The position numbers and the translations under genes were made by a program. DNA of 64,000 bases from Blastomonas sp. Lineage in GTDB: Bacteria > Pseudomonadota > Alphaproteobacteria > Sphingomonadales > Sphingomonadaceae. The DNA lies in contig NZ_JAUCZC010000018.1 of NCBI RefSeq assembly GCF_030373265.1, positions 1 through 64,000 on the forward strand, read 5' to 3'. Shown here piece by piece: positions 37,911 to 45,933 of this stretch. The notes beneath the pieces are model-generated. The model made no database searches, was not told the DNA's origin, and saw nothing but the letters and a program-made list of their open reading frames with translations. The first letter of the stretch is position 1. Each line of letters opens with the position of its first letter.

Positions 37911-38013
37911 TTTTTCCATTGCCTGACTAAGGTGCCCAAACAACCAGCGTCATTCCCCCTTCAAAGGCCGTGTGTCTCCTCGACAAGCGGCCCCAAACCG
38001 AAGGGGGATCAGG

Positions 38014-40557
38014 ATGATGTCAGGAAAATCACAGGTGATGCGCGCGCTGATGGCCAGCGTGGCGCTGGGGCTTATGCCAGGTGCTGCACATGCCCAGCAG
38101 CAGGAAAAGATGGTCTACGACCAGCCAGCGCAGGATCTTGGCGACGCGCTGCGCAATGTGGCCACGCGAGCCGGAATCGAACTCTACGCTTCGGCGGATG
38201 ATCTTGAAGGTCTTCAGGCGCCTGCCCTGAAGGGTGATCTGACAACACGGGAAGCCATTGAGGCCCTGTTGCGTGGCACCCGCCTCGTTGCGCGGTTTGA
38301 ACGGGGGTCGGTGACGATCGGACGCGCTGAAGGCAGGCGCGCCGATGAAGCCGGCTCGCAATCCGATCCCATCATCGTGACGGGATCACGCATCAAGGGT
38401 GCGCCTTCGGCCGTTCCGGTGACGACGGTGACAAGCGAGGACATCCGCAATGCCGGTCAGAATGATCTTGGCGAAGTGGCACGCAGCCTTCCCCAGAACT
38501 TCGGTGGGGGTCAAAACCCGGGCATCGGCAACACTCAAGGCGCTGCCAACGAGAACGTCAACGTCAATGGTGCATCGACATTCAATCTTCGCGGCATTGG
38601 GCCCAATGCGACGTTGACACTGATCAATGGCAACCGTTTTGCCTTCAGCGGGGTCAATTCGGTCATCGATGTGAGCGCAATTCCCGTGGCTGCGGTCGAG
38701 CGTGTCGAGGTGATCGCCGACGGGGCCTCGGCGATTTACGGCGCAGATGCGGTGGCGGGCGTCGTCAACATCATCCTGCGGCGAAGCTATGATGGCGTAT
38801 CAACCAGCGCGCGCGTTGGCGGATCGACCGATGGCGGCAATTTCCAGCAGCAATTCAGCGTTCTGGCCGGCAAGAGCTGGTCGACCGGCGGGGTGCTGGC
38901 TGCTTATGATGTCAGCAGCAATTCTTCGATCCAGGCCGGGTCGCGCAGCTATGCAGTCTCGAATAATCCGGATGCCACCCTATTTCCCGACCTGCGTCGG
39001 CACGCCGTTCTTATCAGCGCCCACCAGGCTTTTGGTGATCGCGTCGAACTGAGCGCCGACGCCATTTTCAAGACGGGCAGACAGATCGCGGCCTCGGGCT
39101 TCTCGGCCACAGTGCCGATCACCACCTCTGGTAACCAGGTTCGCACCGATTTCGAGACATTCGGAATTGCTCCGAAAATCGTCGTTGATCTGTCGGACGA
39201 CTGGACCTTCGAGATCCTCGGCTTTTATGGCACCGACACAACCGATGGTCTTACCCGGATTTTTTCCGGAGGCATTCAGACGAGCACCGCCCCACGATAT
39301 TTCTTCAACCGGAATTTCTCGGTTGAGGCGGGGCTTCAGGGCGCGCTGTTCGAGCTGCCTGGAGGGCCCGCCCGGATTGCAGCGGGCGCTGGTTACCGTT
39401 CCAGCTTTTTCGAGGCGAGGCTTGGCGGCAGGGCGTTCGACCAGCTTCGTAAAAACTATTTTGCCTATGGGGAGCTGTATGTGCCGCTCACCAGCCCGGA
39501 ACAGGGCGTCGCGCTTGCGCACCGGGCATCGCTCACCGGCGCGCTGCGCTATGAGGACAACTCGGATTCGGGCGATATCGTCACTCCCAAGGTCGGCATG
39601 ATCTACGAGCCGGTAGCCGGGCTGACCTTTGGCATCTCATGGGGCAAATCGTTCAAGCTGCCGACGCTCTTTCAGCAATATACGGGCTATTCAGCAGTTC
39701 TGGTGCCGGTTGGCGGCTTCGGACAGGGTTTTCCGGCGAGCTCGACGCTCGCGGTTGCCCAGGGGGCCAGCGAGATGCTGGGGCCTGAGCGCTCGGAGAA
39801 CTGGACCTTCAGCGCGACGGTGAAACCGGCAGGCGGTCTGGAGCTGTCCGCTGCCTATTTTCATATCGACTATACGGACCGGGTAACACCTCCGCTGCCC
39901 TCAGGCGCTGGCGCGCTCAATAACCCGATCTTCGCAGATCTCATCACATTCAATCCGTCAGCAGCCTTGCTCGATGCACTGTTCAGCGGCGCAAATGGCG
40001 GGCTACAGAATGGGACTGGCGCTCCCTATGACCCGCAGCGGGTGATTGCGCTTCTCGATGCACGCACCCGCAATATTGCCCAACAGACCTACAGCGGCGT
40101 CGATGTGTCGGCACGATACGACCTTGAGACTGGCCCGGGTCAGCGGCTCTCGCTGAGCGGCGGCGGTACATGGATGGAAAGCAGCCAGCGTCTTCTTCCC
40201 GGCCTGCCCGTGACCGAACTGGCCGGAAACATATTCTTTCCGCCGCATATTCGCGCGCGGGCCGGGGCGACGTACAGCACAAAGCGGCTTTCGCTTTCCA
40301 CCTTCGTCAACCATAGCGGCAGCGTGACCGATAATCGCAGACCGGTTCAGACCAAGCTGTCTTCATTCACCACCCTGGATCTGACGGCGCGTCTGACGCT
40401 GGGGACAGGGACCGAGATCGCGGTCAACGCCCTCAACATTCTCAACGAGAAGCCCGATCGCATCTTCACGGCGGCCGCGTTCGACGCAGCATTTGATTCA
40501 ACCAATTACTCGGCGGTCGGACGCTTCCTCGGCCTGACGATACGTCATGACTGGTAA
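38014..40557 (+). CDS. TonB-dependent receptor with N-terminal STN (signalling) domain
   Basis: STN: MVYDQPAQDLGDALRNVATRAGIELYASADDLEGLQAPALKGDLTTREAIEALLRGTRLVARFERGSVTIGRAEG; plug ..VERVEVIADGASAIYGADAVAGVVNIILRR.. Confidence 0.94.
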   Translation: MMSGKSQVMRALMASVALGLMPGAAHAQQQEKMVYDQPAQDLGDALRNVATRAGIELYASADDLEGLQAPALKGDLTTREAIEALLRGTRLVARFERGSVTIGRAEGRRADEAGSQSDPIIVTGSRIKGAPSAVPVTTVTSEDIRNAGQNDLGEVARSLPQNFGGGQNPGIGNTQGAANENVNVNGASTFNLRGIGPNATLTLINGNRFAFSGVNSVIDVSAIPVAAVERVEVIADGASAIYGADAVAGVVNIILRRSYDGVSTSARVGGSTDGGNFQQQFSVLAGKSWSTGGVLAAYDVSSNSSIQAGSRSYAVSNNPDATLFPDLRRHAVLISAHQAFGDRVELSADAIFKTGRQIAASGFSATVPITTSGNQVRTDFETFGIAPKIVVDLSDDWTFEILGFYGTDTTDGLTRIFSGGIQTSTAPRYFFNRNFSVEAGLQGALFELPGGPARIAAGAGYRSSFFEARLGGRAFDQLRKNYFAYGELYVPLTSPEQGVALAHRASLTGALRYEDNSDSGDIVTPKVGMIYEPVAGLTFGISWGKSFKLPTLFQQYTGYSAVLVPVGGFGQGFPASSTLAVAQGASEMLGPERSENWTFSATVKPAGGLELSAAYFHIDYTDRVTPPLPSGAGALNNPIFADLITFNPSAALLDALFSGANGGLQNGTGAPYDPQRVIALLDARTRNIAQQTYSGVDVSARYDLETGPGQRLSLSGGGTWMESSQRLLPGLPVTELAGNIFFPPHIRARAGATYSTKRLSLSTFVNHSGSVTDNRRPVQTKLSSFTTLDLTARLTLGTGTEIAVNALNILNEKPDRIFTAAAFDAAFDSTNYSAVGRFLGLTIRHDW

Positions 40558-42775
40558 GCCGCGCATGATCCGTACAGGGACAACAGTCTGGTCACTGTTT
40601 GCTGGCATGTCGTTGATCGCCCTGCCGAGTGCAGCGGGGGGTATGGAACCCAATCGCTATTGGTCGGCGGAAGATATTGTTACGGTTCCAAAAGTCATCT
40701 CGCTTGCGCTGTCATCCGATGGAAAGGATCTGGCCTATATCGAAAAGGTGGCCGATCTCCGGGAGAACCGAACGCTTTACATCGTGTACCATCTGGATTT
40801 GGCTACCCGGGTGCGAAAAGAGATCGTGCGTGCCGCTTCCGCTGACCATCTCAAGGCGATCGCGGGCGCCAGAGAGTGGAATGTGCTGCTTGACCTTGGT
40901 CAAGGGCAGCAGCTTTATCGGATTGACGCGAGATTGAATGTCGGACTCGTCGTCGCGAATGAGGACAATGTTCAGGTCGGACAGACAGAAGGTGGTTTGT
41001 TTGCGGTTACGAATAACGCGCCGCACAGGGTCGGCGTGTTAGGATATGACTGGTCCCCGGATCGCAAATGGTTGTGGTATACTGCACTTAAGCCGACAAT
41101 CGACCGCCCTCAGCTGAAGCGGGACGACGATGTCATAGCTCAAAAGCACAGGCGCCGTGCACCGGTCAGTGCGATGGTCGAACTGCGCCTGCGGTCGCCA
41201 ACGGGTGAAGACATACTTGTTGCAACACGTCCTACGAAAGACCGTCTTGCCTTCTATTTCGCCGGCACCGTGAAATGGACCAAAGATGGCTTACGCTATT
41301 ACGTCGAAACCACATCCGGCACACAAAGCGATGAATCTGAAGCCTTTGAACTGAAGTTCGGATCAACGGCCAGCATGTCAGTTGGAAAACAGCAAGGTCT
41401 ACCTTCGGTTGATTTTGTCCGAGGGCCTCGCGGGGGCCTCCTCGCCAGCAGCGGATTGGGAACGGCGTTCGAATTGGTCGAGACCCAGGCCAGCGCTCCG
41501 CAACACAGTTACGGCAAGTATCCTTTCTATGTGGGGGATCCACGGGCCGCGGCAAGCTGGCGCTCTACCGATGGTCAGAGAACAGTTCTTGGAATGCGGA
41601 CGACCAAGCATCCGCGCTACGGATTGGCGCTTGTGACCTTACGCGGCGTGCGACCGATCTTGACCAATGGAAGTCTGACCCGGTGCGATTTTCGTGCGGA
41701 CGTGGACTGGGGCGTCTGTGTCGAAGAGTCGATGACACAATCACCTAGGCTGGTCAGGGTTAAGCCCGGCACCGGCACGGTCGACAACATCATCGAACTT
41801 TCCGCGCGACACCAAGCTGTAACACCCTTGCGCACAACGGCACATACATGGACCAATCGACATGGGCTCAATACAACAGGGTTCATCGTCTGGCCCCGCG
41901 GGTTTGAAAGGGGTCAGAAATATCCTGCCATTGTCGTTACGCACGGAAGCGATGCCGACGAGCGTTTTGCCGAACAGGACTTCCAATGGGATTATCCCGT
42001 TCAGCTTTGGGCAGAGCGTGGATACATGGTCGTTCTCGTAAATGAACCGTCCCCGAGGCAGGATCCGGCCTTGATGGCGGCCTATGCCCAGTGGCGGGCT
42101 GGGCGTGGCGAACTGACACCTGAAGAACTTCAGCGCCATGTCTGGCTGAACGTTATTGATACCCTGGAAGATGTTGTTGGCCAGATGGCAAAAGAAGGCG
42201 CGTTGGATGTCACACGCGTTGGCATCGCAGGATATAGCCGCGGTTCTCAGATTGCGAATGTTGCAGTGACGCAATCTGGTCTGTTCAAAGCCGCGTCCAG
42301 TGGCGATGGCAGTTTCCTCGAGCCTGCAGCCTATCATGAAGCGATCCGCTCCTATACCGCCATCTTCGGGGGGCCGCCTGTAGGTGAAAATCTGCCAAAC
42401 TACCGGCGCCTTTCGCCATCGCTACGCGCAGATCGTGTGTGCGCGCCGGTGCTCCACCAAATGGCGGCCCCGTTCGCAGGGGCAATAGATTTCCATTTGG
42501 CGCTGCGATCTGCGCGCGTTCCGGCCCAGATCGGCCTTTATCCCGGCGAGACTGCTGCAACGGATGAAACGCATCTGTTTCACATTCCCTCCAACCGCCT
42601 TCAGGCTATGCGCGAAAACCTTGCCTGGTTCGATTTCTGGCTACGCGGCGAGCGTGACCGCGATTTTGAATTCCCGGATGATTTTGACCGATGGGCGCGA
42701 ATGGCGGAGGATCTGCCGGAAAGGTGCCGACTCCAGCCTCTAAGCAACGCGGCGGATGCGTCGGTCATCAAATAG
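40547..42775 (+). CDS. lasso peptide isopeptidase (AtxE2-like, S9 prolyl-oligopeptidase fold)
   Basis: N-terminal ..ADIVTVPKVISLALSSDGKDLAYI-type beta-propeller; nucleophile elbow GIAGYSRGSQIANVA; C-terminal DETHLFHIPSNR; start overlaps the TonB receptor stop and the gene lies next to lasso B/C genes. Confidence 0.88.
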   Translation: MTGKPRMIRTGTTVWSLFAGMSLIALPSAAGGMEPNRYWSAEDIVTVPKVISLALSSDGKDLAYIEKVADLRENRTLYIVYHLDLATRVRKEIVRAASADHLKAIAGAREWNVLLDLGQGQQLYRIDARLNVGLVVANEDNVQVGQTEGGLFAVTNNAPHRVGVLGYDWSPDRKWLWYTALKPTIDRPQLKRDDDVIAQKHRRRAPVSAMVELRLRSPTGEDILVATRPTKDRLAFYFAGTVKWTKDGLRYYVETTSGTQSDESEAFELKFGSTASMSVGKQQGLPSVDFVRGPRGGLLASSGLGTAFELVETQASAPQHSYGKYPFYVGDPRAAASWRSTDGQRTVLGMRTTKHPRYGLALVTLRGVRPILTNGSLTRCDFRADVDWGVCVEESMTQSPRLVRVKPGTGTVDNIIELSARHQAVTPLRTTAHTWTNRHGLNTTGFIVWPRGFERGQKYPAIVVTHGSDADERFAEQDFQWDYPVQLWAERGYMVVLVNEPSPRQDPALMAAYAQWRAGRGELTPEELQRHVWLNVIDTLEDVVGQMAKEGALDVTRVGIAGYSRGSQIANVAVTQSGLFKAASSGDGSFLEPAAYHEAIRSYTAIFGGPPVGENLPNYRRLSPSLRADRVCAPVLHQMAAPFAGAIDFHLALRSARVPAQIGLYPGETAATDETHLFHIPSNRLQAMRENLAWFDFWLRGERDRDFEFPDDFDRWARMAEDLPERCRLQPLSNAADASVIK

Positions 42776-44489
42776 CATTGCTCCACCATCGTGCCCACGT
42801 CTCGGCAGCGCATAATGTGAGTATTCGTCTCGCCCTGTTTGATCCATCTGGGGTTGGTTGTCCGGCTCCATCAAAGATAGAAAGGTCCAGCATCCCGGCT
42901 TTTGCAAGCATGCCGCCACGCAGCATGTCCTCTGCTTTACGGCCTTGCGATTGGTATATCTTCCGCATGAACCCGGACGGTCCACCCTTTGAAGTTCGCT
43001 GCAGCAGTTCTTGTGGAACGATACCTTCAAAGGCTGCTCGGGCAACTGCCCTGTTTTTGCCCTCATTAACCCATAGCCATGTTGGGATTGCGAGGCACAG
43101 CTCGATAATCGGCTGAGACAGCAATGGAGCAATGTGGATCGGGTGAGTCTTGCGCGGATAAAGCTCAATGCTGCGTTGTGCGCGGATGAGCTGCTTTACA
43201 TGCCCAATTTTGCCCGGAAGCGCATTTTTCGGAACGTCGAGCCAGGGATGGAGCGACCGATCAGGCACAAGTGTTTCGCTCATTGATTTTGACAGGCCAG
43301 ATGTGTCGCTGGCGATACGCGGTGCATGGCCGGCCCGCCTGTAAATGTCCCACGCATGGCGCAGAATTGTCATACCGTCGGCACCCGTCAGGACACTGAG
43401 ATCCCGCAAGGTAGTCATGACGCCGGAGCGGGATCCTTGAGACAGGAACCGGTCCACGAACGGTGCAGCTGTGCGCAAGCTGCAGAACACATTATCACCG
43501 CCATTGCCTGAGAAATGTGCCTCGATGTGATGGTTGGCACGAAATTGCGAATGTATGGCTGCGATGGACTGCATGAAATAGGGCGCAACCGGCCATGGAT
43601 GGTGCCGAGCGACCGGCTCTTCGACATCCACTGATGACAAGGCGTAATGTCGTTCATGCAACGGACGATCCAGCACTGTTGCCAGCCTGGCAGCGTAGCT
43701 TCGTTCATCCCCGTGCGGATCATTGCTGACCAGATTGAGGCAGTGCAGCATGGTGTGGGGCTGCACTGTGCAAGCGACGATCGAAGAATCGAGCCCGCCG
43801 GAGACGCCGAGCAGGATCGACTCGAAGCACCCTCCCCAGGAACGAACACAATTGGTTGTGACGCGGCGAAGCTTTGCGGCAGCAGCATCAAAATGTATCT
43901 GTTGGCCTGGATCTGTCCAACGCCATGGTGTCCACCACACGCTCAGGGAAGTTCCTGCAGTCGACCTCGTGATGCATTCTCCAGCCAGAAGTTCCGAAAT
44001 GCCAGTAAGGCAGGTGTCGCGCCCGATTGCATCGAGGCTGATCAGAAGCCGTCCGACCTGTTCGAAGTTGACAGCTCCCGGCCCGCGAGTTGCAAGGTCC
44101 TCGACATCGCTGCCAAGGATCAGACTGCCGGATTTGGAGCGATAATAGCATGGCAGTTGCCCGGACGGATCGCGCAGCACGGACACTGTGCCGCCATCTC
44201 CAACAATAACGGCAACATAAGCCCCCCAAAAATCTGTGAGTAGCGATCGGCCTTCGCTCGCCAGAATTGCCTGTACAGTTACGTCATCAAGTTCCGTTAT
44301 GCGGCGGCTTAGCTGGACGCCTTCAAACAGGTGACCGATGATGCAGCCGTGATCACCGATCCGGATCACGGGAGTATCGCTCCAGACGCGCACTGCAGGA
44401 TCAACAAATGCGGGGCAACCCTTGGTTGGAGCAGCTCCGGCTCCAGCTTCGCTGCCCGATGACAATTCAATACGAAAATGTCCGGCCAT
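42768..44489 (-). CDS. lasso peptide cyclase (asparagine-synthetase-like, C protein)
   Basis: PP-loop ..ESILLGVSGGLDSSIVACTVQPHTMLHCLNLVSNDPHGDERSYAARLATVLDRPLHERHYAL..; N-terminal truncated glutaminase-like region. Confidence 0.9.
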   Translation of the reverse strand: MAGHFRIELSSGSEAGAGAAPTKGCPAFVDPAVRVWSDTPVIRIGDHGCIIGHLFEGVQLSRRITELDDVTVQAILASEGRSLLTDFWGAYVAVIVGDGGTVSVLRDPSGQLPCYYRSKSGSLILGSDVEDLATRGPGAVNFEQVGRLLISLDAIGRDTCLTGISELLAGECITRSTAGTSLSVWWTPWRWTDPGQQIHFDAAAAKLRRVTTNCVRSWGGCFESILLGVSGGLDSSIVACTVQPHTMLHCLNLVSNDPHGDERSYAARLATVLDRPLHERHYALSSVDVEEPVARHHPWPVAPYFMQSIAAIHSQFRANHHIEAHFSGNGGDNVFCSLRTAAPFVDRFLSQGSRSGVMTTLRDLSVLTGADGMTILRHAWDIYRRAGHAPRIASDTSGLSKSMSETLVPDRSLHPWLDVPKNALPGKIGHVKQLIRAQRSIELYPRKTHPIHIAPLLSQPIIELCLAIPTWLWVNEGKNRAVARAAFEGIVPQELLQRTSKGGPSGFMRKIYQSQGRKAEDMLRGGMLAKAGMLDLSIFDGAGQPTPDGSNRARRILTLCAAETWARWWSNAI

Positions 44490-45163
44490 TACACGACCAG
44501 AATGGGTTTGTAGGTGGTGACGAGGTCAAGCGGGTCTGTCAGGACTGTGGAACCGAACTGGACCCAGCAATGGGCTGAGAATGGCAATGCTACCCCGATT
44601 ATGAGGTCAACATGGCAACCCTGACGGGCGAGCATGCATTTCATTGCGATCCCCCGAACCAGACACTTGTCGATACCAGAGGTAAAGCGGCCTGCCCGCT
44701 GGAAAGCTGCTGCCGCGCGAGCGGCAACCAGAAGTTCTTCCGGCCTGGCGGGCAAGCTGGTTGATGCAATTCGGCTGAAAACCTGTGCGAGAGGGCGTCG
44801 CTTGAGCATCAGTTCCGCACAGGCCTGATATAAGATGGCCTTCGCTGTGAGCCTGAGAGGCGCGGGCTGGATATCATTCTCGATGACACTGAAGAGAGGC
44901 GTTTCAACCTGGAGCTTTCGCTCTGCCGAGTCTGCCGGGCCGGCTTGTATGATGCTTCGCGACTGCAGCCAGGCAAGGTCCGAGACATCTGCGCAACCGG
45001 ACACGAAGCGCTGGAACCGAGCGTCGGCATCCTTGTGCAACAGAAAGTAGCGATCAGAATCGAGGTCGAGAAACACCGAGCATGATCCCAATGTGCAGAA
45101 GTGCAGGTGCGGAGAGAGCCGATATCCCATCATGACAGGCTTGCGATCAGCAATGGCGTGCAA
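44489..45163 (-). CDS. lasso peptide B protein (RRE/B1 + transglutaminase-like B2 protease fused)
   Basis: N-terminal PqqD-like region (HLHFCTLGSCSVFLDLDSDRYFLL); C-terminal B2 ..IDKCLVRGIAMKCMLARQGCHVDLIIGVALPFSAHCWVQFGSTVLTDPLD (Cys/His/Asp). Confidence 0.92.
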   Translation of the reverse strand: MHAIADRKPVMMGYRLSPHLHFCTLGSCSVFLDLDSDRYFLLHKDADARFQRFVSGCADVSDLAWLQSRSIIQAGPADSAERKLQVETPLFSVIENDIQPAPLRLTAKAILYQACAELMLKRRPLAQVFSRIASTSLPARPEELLVAARAAAAFQRAGRFTSGIDKCLVRGIAMKCMLARQGCHVDLIIGVALPFSAHCWVQFGSTVLTDPLDLVTTYKPILVV

Positions 45164-45189
45164 CCATCAGGCTGCACGCCACTGGCTGT

Positions 45190-45333
45190 TCAGTCGTCGG
45201 ACTCGATACCGCCAACGAAGATACGCTGCCCCGTCTGGACATCGTCGTTGCCGAGGATCGAGGCACCGCGGGTTTCGTCCTGGACAGCGCCCAGATCGAT
45301 GACGTCGTCATGCTGAGGTTCAAACGAGTTCAT
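45190..45333 (-). CDS. lasso peptide precursor (A), 47 aa; not in supplied ORF track
   Basis: Translation MNSFEPQHDDVIDLGAVQDETR|GASILGNDDVQTGQRIFVGGIESDD; leader has penultimate Thr (TR|G), core starts with Gly and has Asp at positions 8 and 9; directly upstream of B and C genes; GGAA-type RBS (ggaaaggaactgagcATG). Confidence 0.88.
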   Translation of the reverse strand: MNSFEPQHDDVIDLGAVQDETRGASILGNDDVQTGQRIFVGGIESDD

Positions 45334-45409
45334 GCTCAGTTCCTTTCCGTAATATGCGACCAGGATAGTCGCAGAGAAAGGCTATGCCCGGTTGAACGTC
45401 ATCTCCATT

Positions 45410-45426
45410 TTATAATCCGATTATAA
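45410..45426. promoter_or_regulatory. TTATAAT-ccg-ATTATAA dyad upstream of the lasso precursor
   Basis: 7-bp perfect inverted repeat, 77 bp upstream of the precursor ATG. Confidence 0.45.
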
Positions 45427-45532
45427 TTGAGACTGGCTGATCTAAAACGTGACCGAGCAATAGGAAACGCACGTCGGATGCACGTACTGACACCTTTAGC
45501 GGTACGCCTGGACATGCGTGTCAGAACCCGGT

Positions 45533-45559
45533 CACACGCTGATATTACATCAGCGTGTG
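45533..45559. repeat. perfect 11-bp inverted repeat CACACGCTGAT-attac-ATCAGCGTGTG
   Basis: Read directly: arms 45533-45543 and 45549-45559 with 5-nt loop. Confidence 0.8.
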
Positions 45560-45590
45560 TCGATACTGACTCATTCGGTTGCGGTCGCAA

Positions 45591-45613
45591 GCAGAATTAG
45601 AACCGGATCCGGA
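45591..45613 (+). repeat. right copy of GCAGAATTAGAACCGGATCCGGA repeat flanking the QS/lasso cargo
   Basis: Matches 32382-32403 apart from one T. Confidence 0.75.
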
Positions 45614-45865
45614 TGCATCAATTCAATCTTGGTGGGTTGAGCCTTTTCACTAGCAGCACCCACTGCCGCTCGAAAAACTGCTAAGCGCGCATCACGGCAC
45701 TAAAATCATCTTTCTGGGAACATCACTTTTTCCAATAACCGGGTGGATTTATCGCGCATCCCAGAGGCGAAAAATGCAGCCCAATTAGTGCGGCAGGTTC
45801 GCCTACCGTTTTGCTGGCGCGAGGATAACAAGTGATATCATCGACCGATGCGTCCAAAGAAGCTT

Positions 45866-45897
45866 CGCGGTCAAGCCGAGCAAGCAGCTTGACCGCG
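45866..45897. terminator. stem-loop CGCGGTCAAGC-N10-GCTTGACCGCG 3' of the integrase
   Basis: 11-bp perfect arms, 10-nt loop, 37 nt beyond the integrase stop (minus strand). Confidence 0.5.
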
Positions 45898-45933
45898 ATT
45901 ACGAACCTGCAGATCAGCGTGATGCAAGTTCCT

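Noticed and set aside
45343-45590. Second lasso precursor upstream of the first
   Set aside because: No start codon followed by a Gly-initiated core with Asp/Glu at 7-9; only short or interrupted frames.
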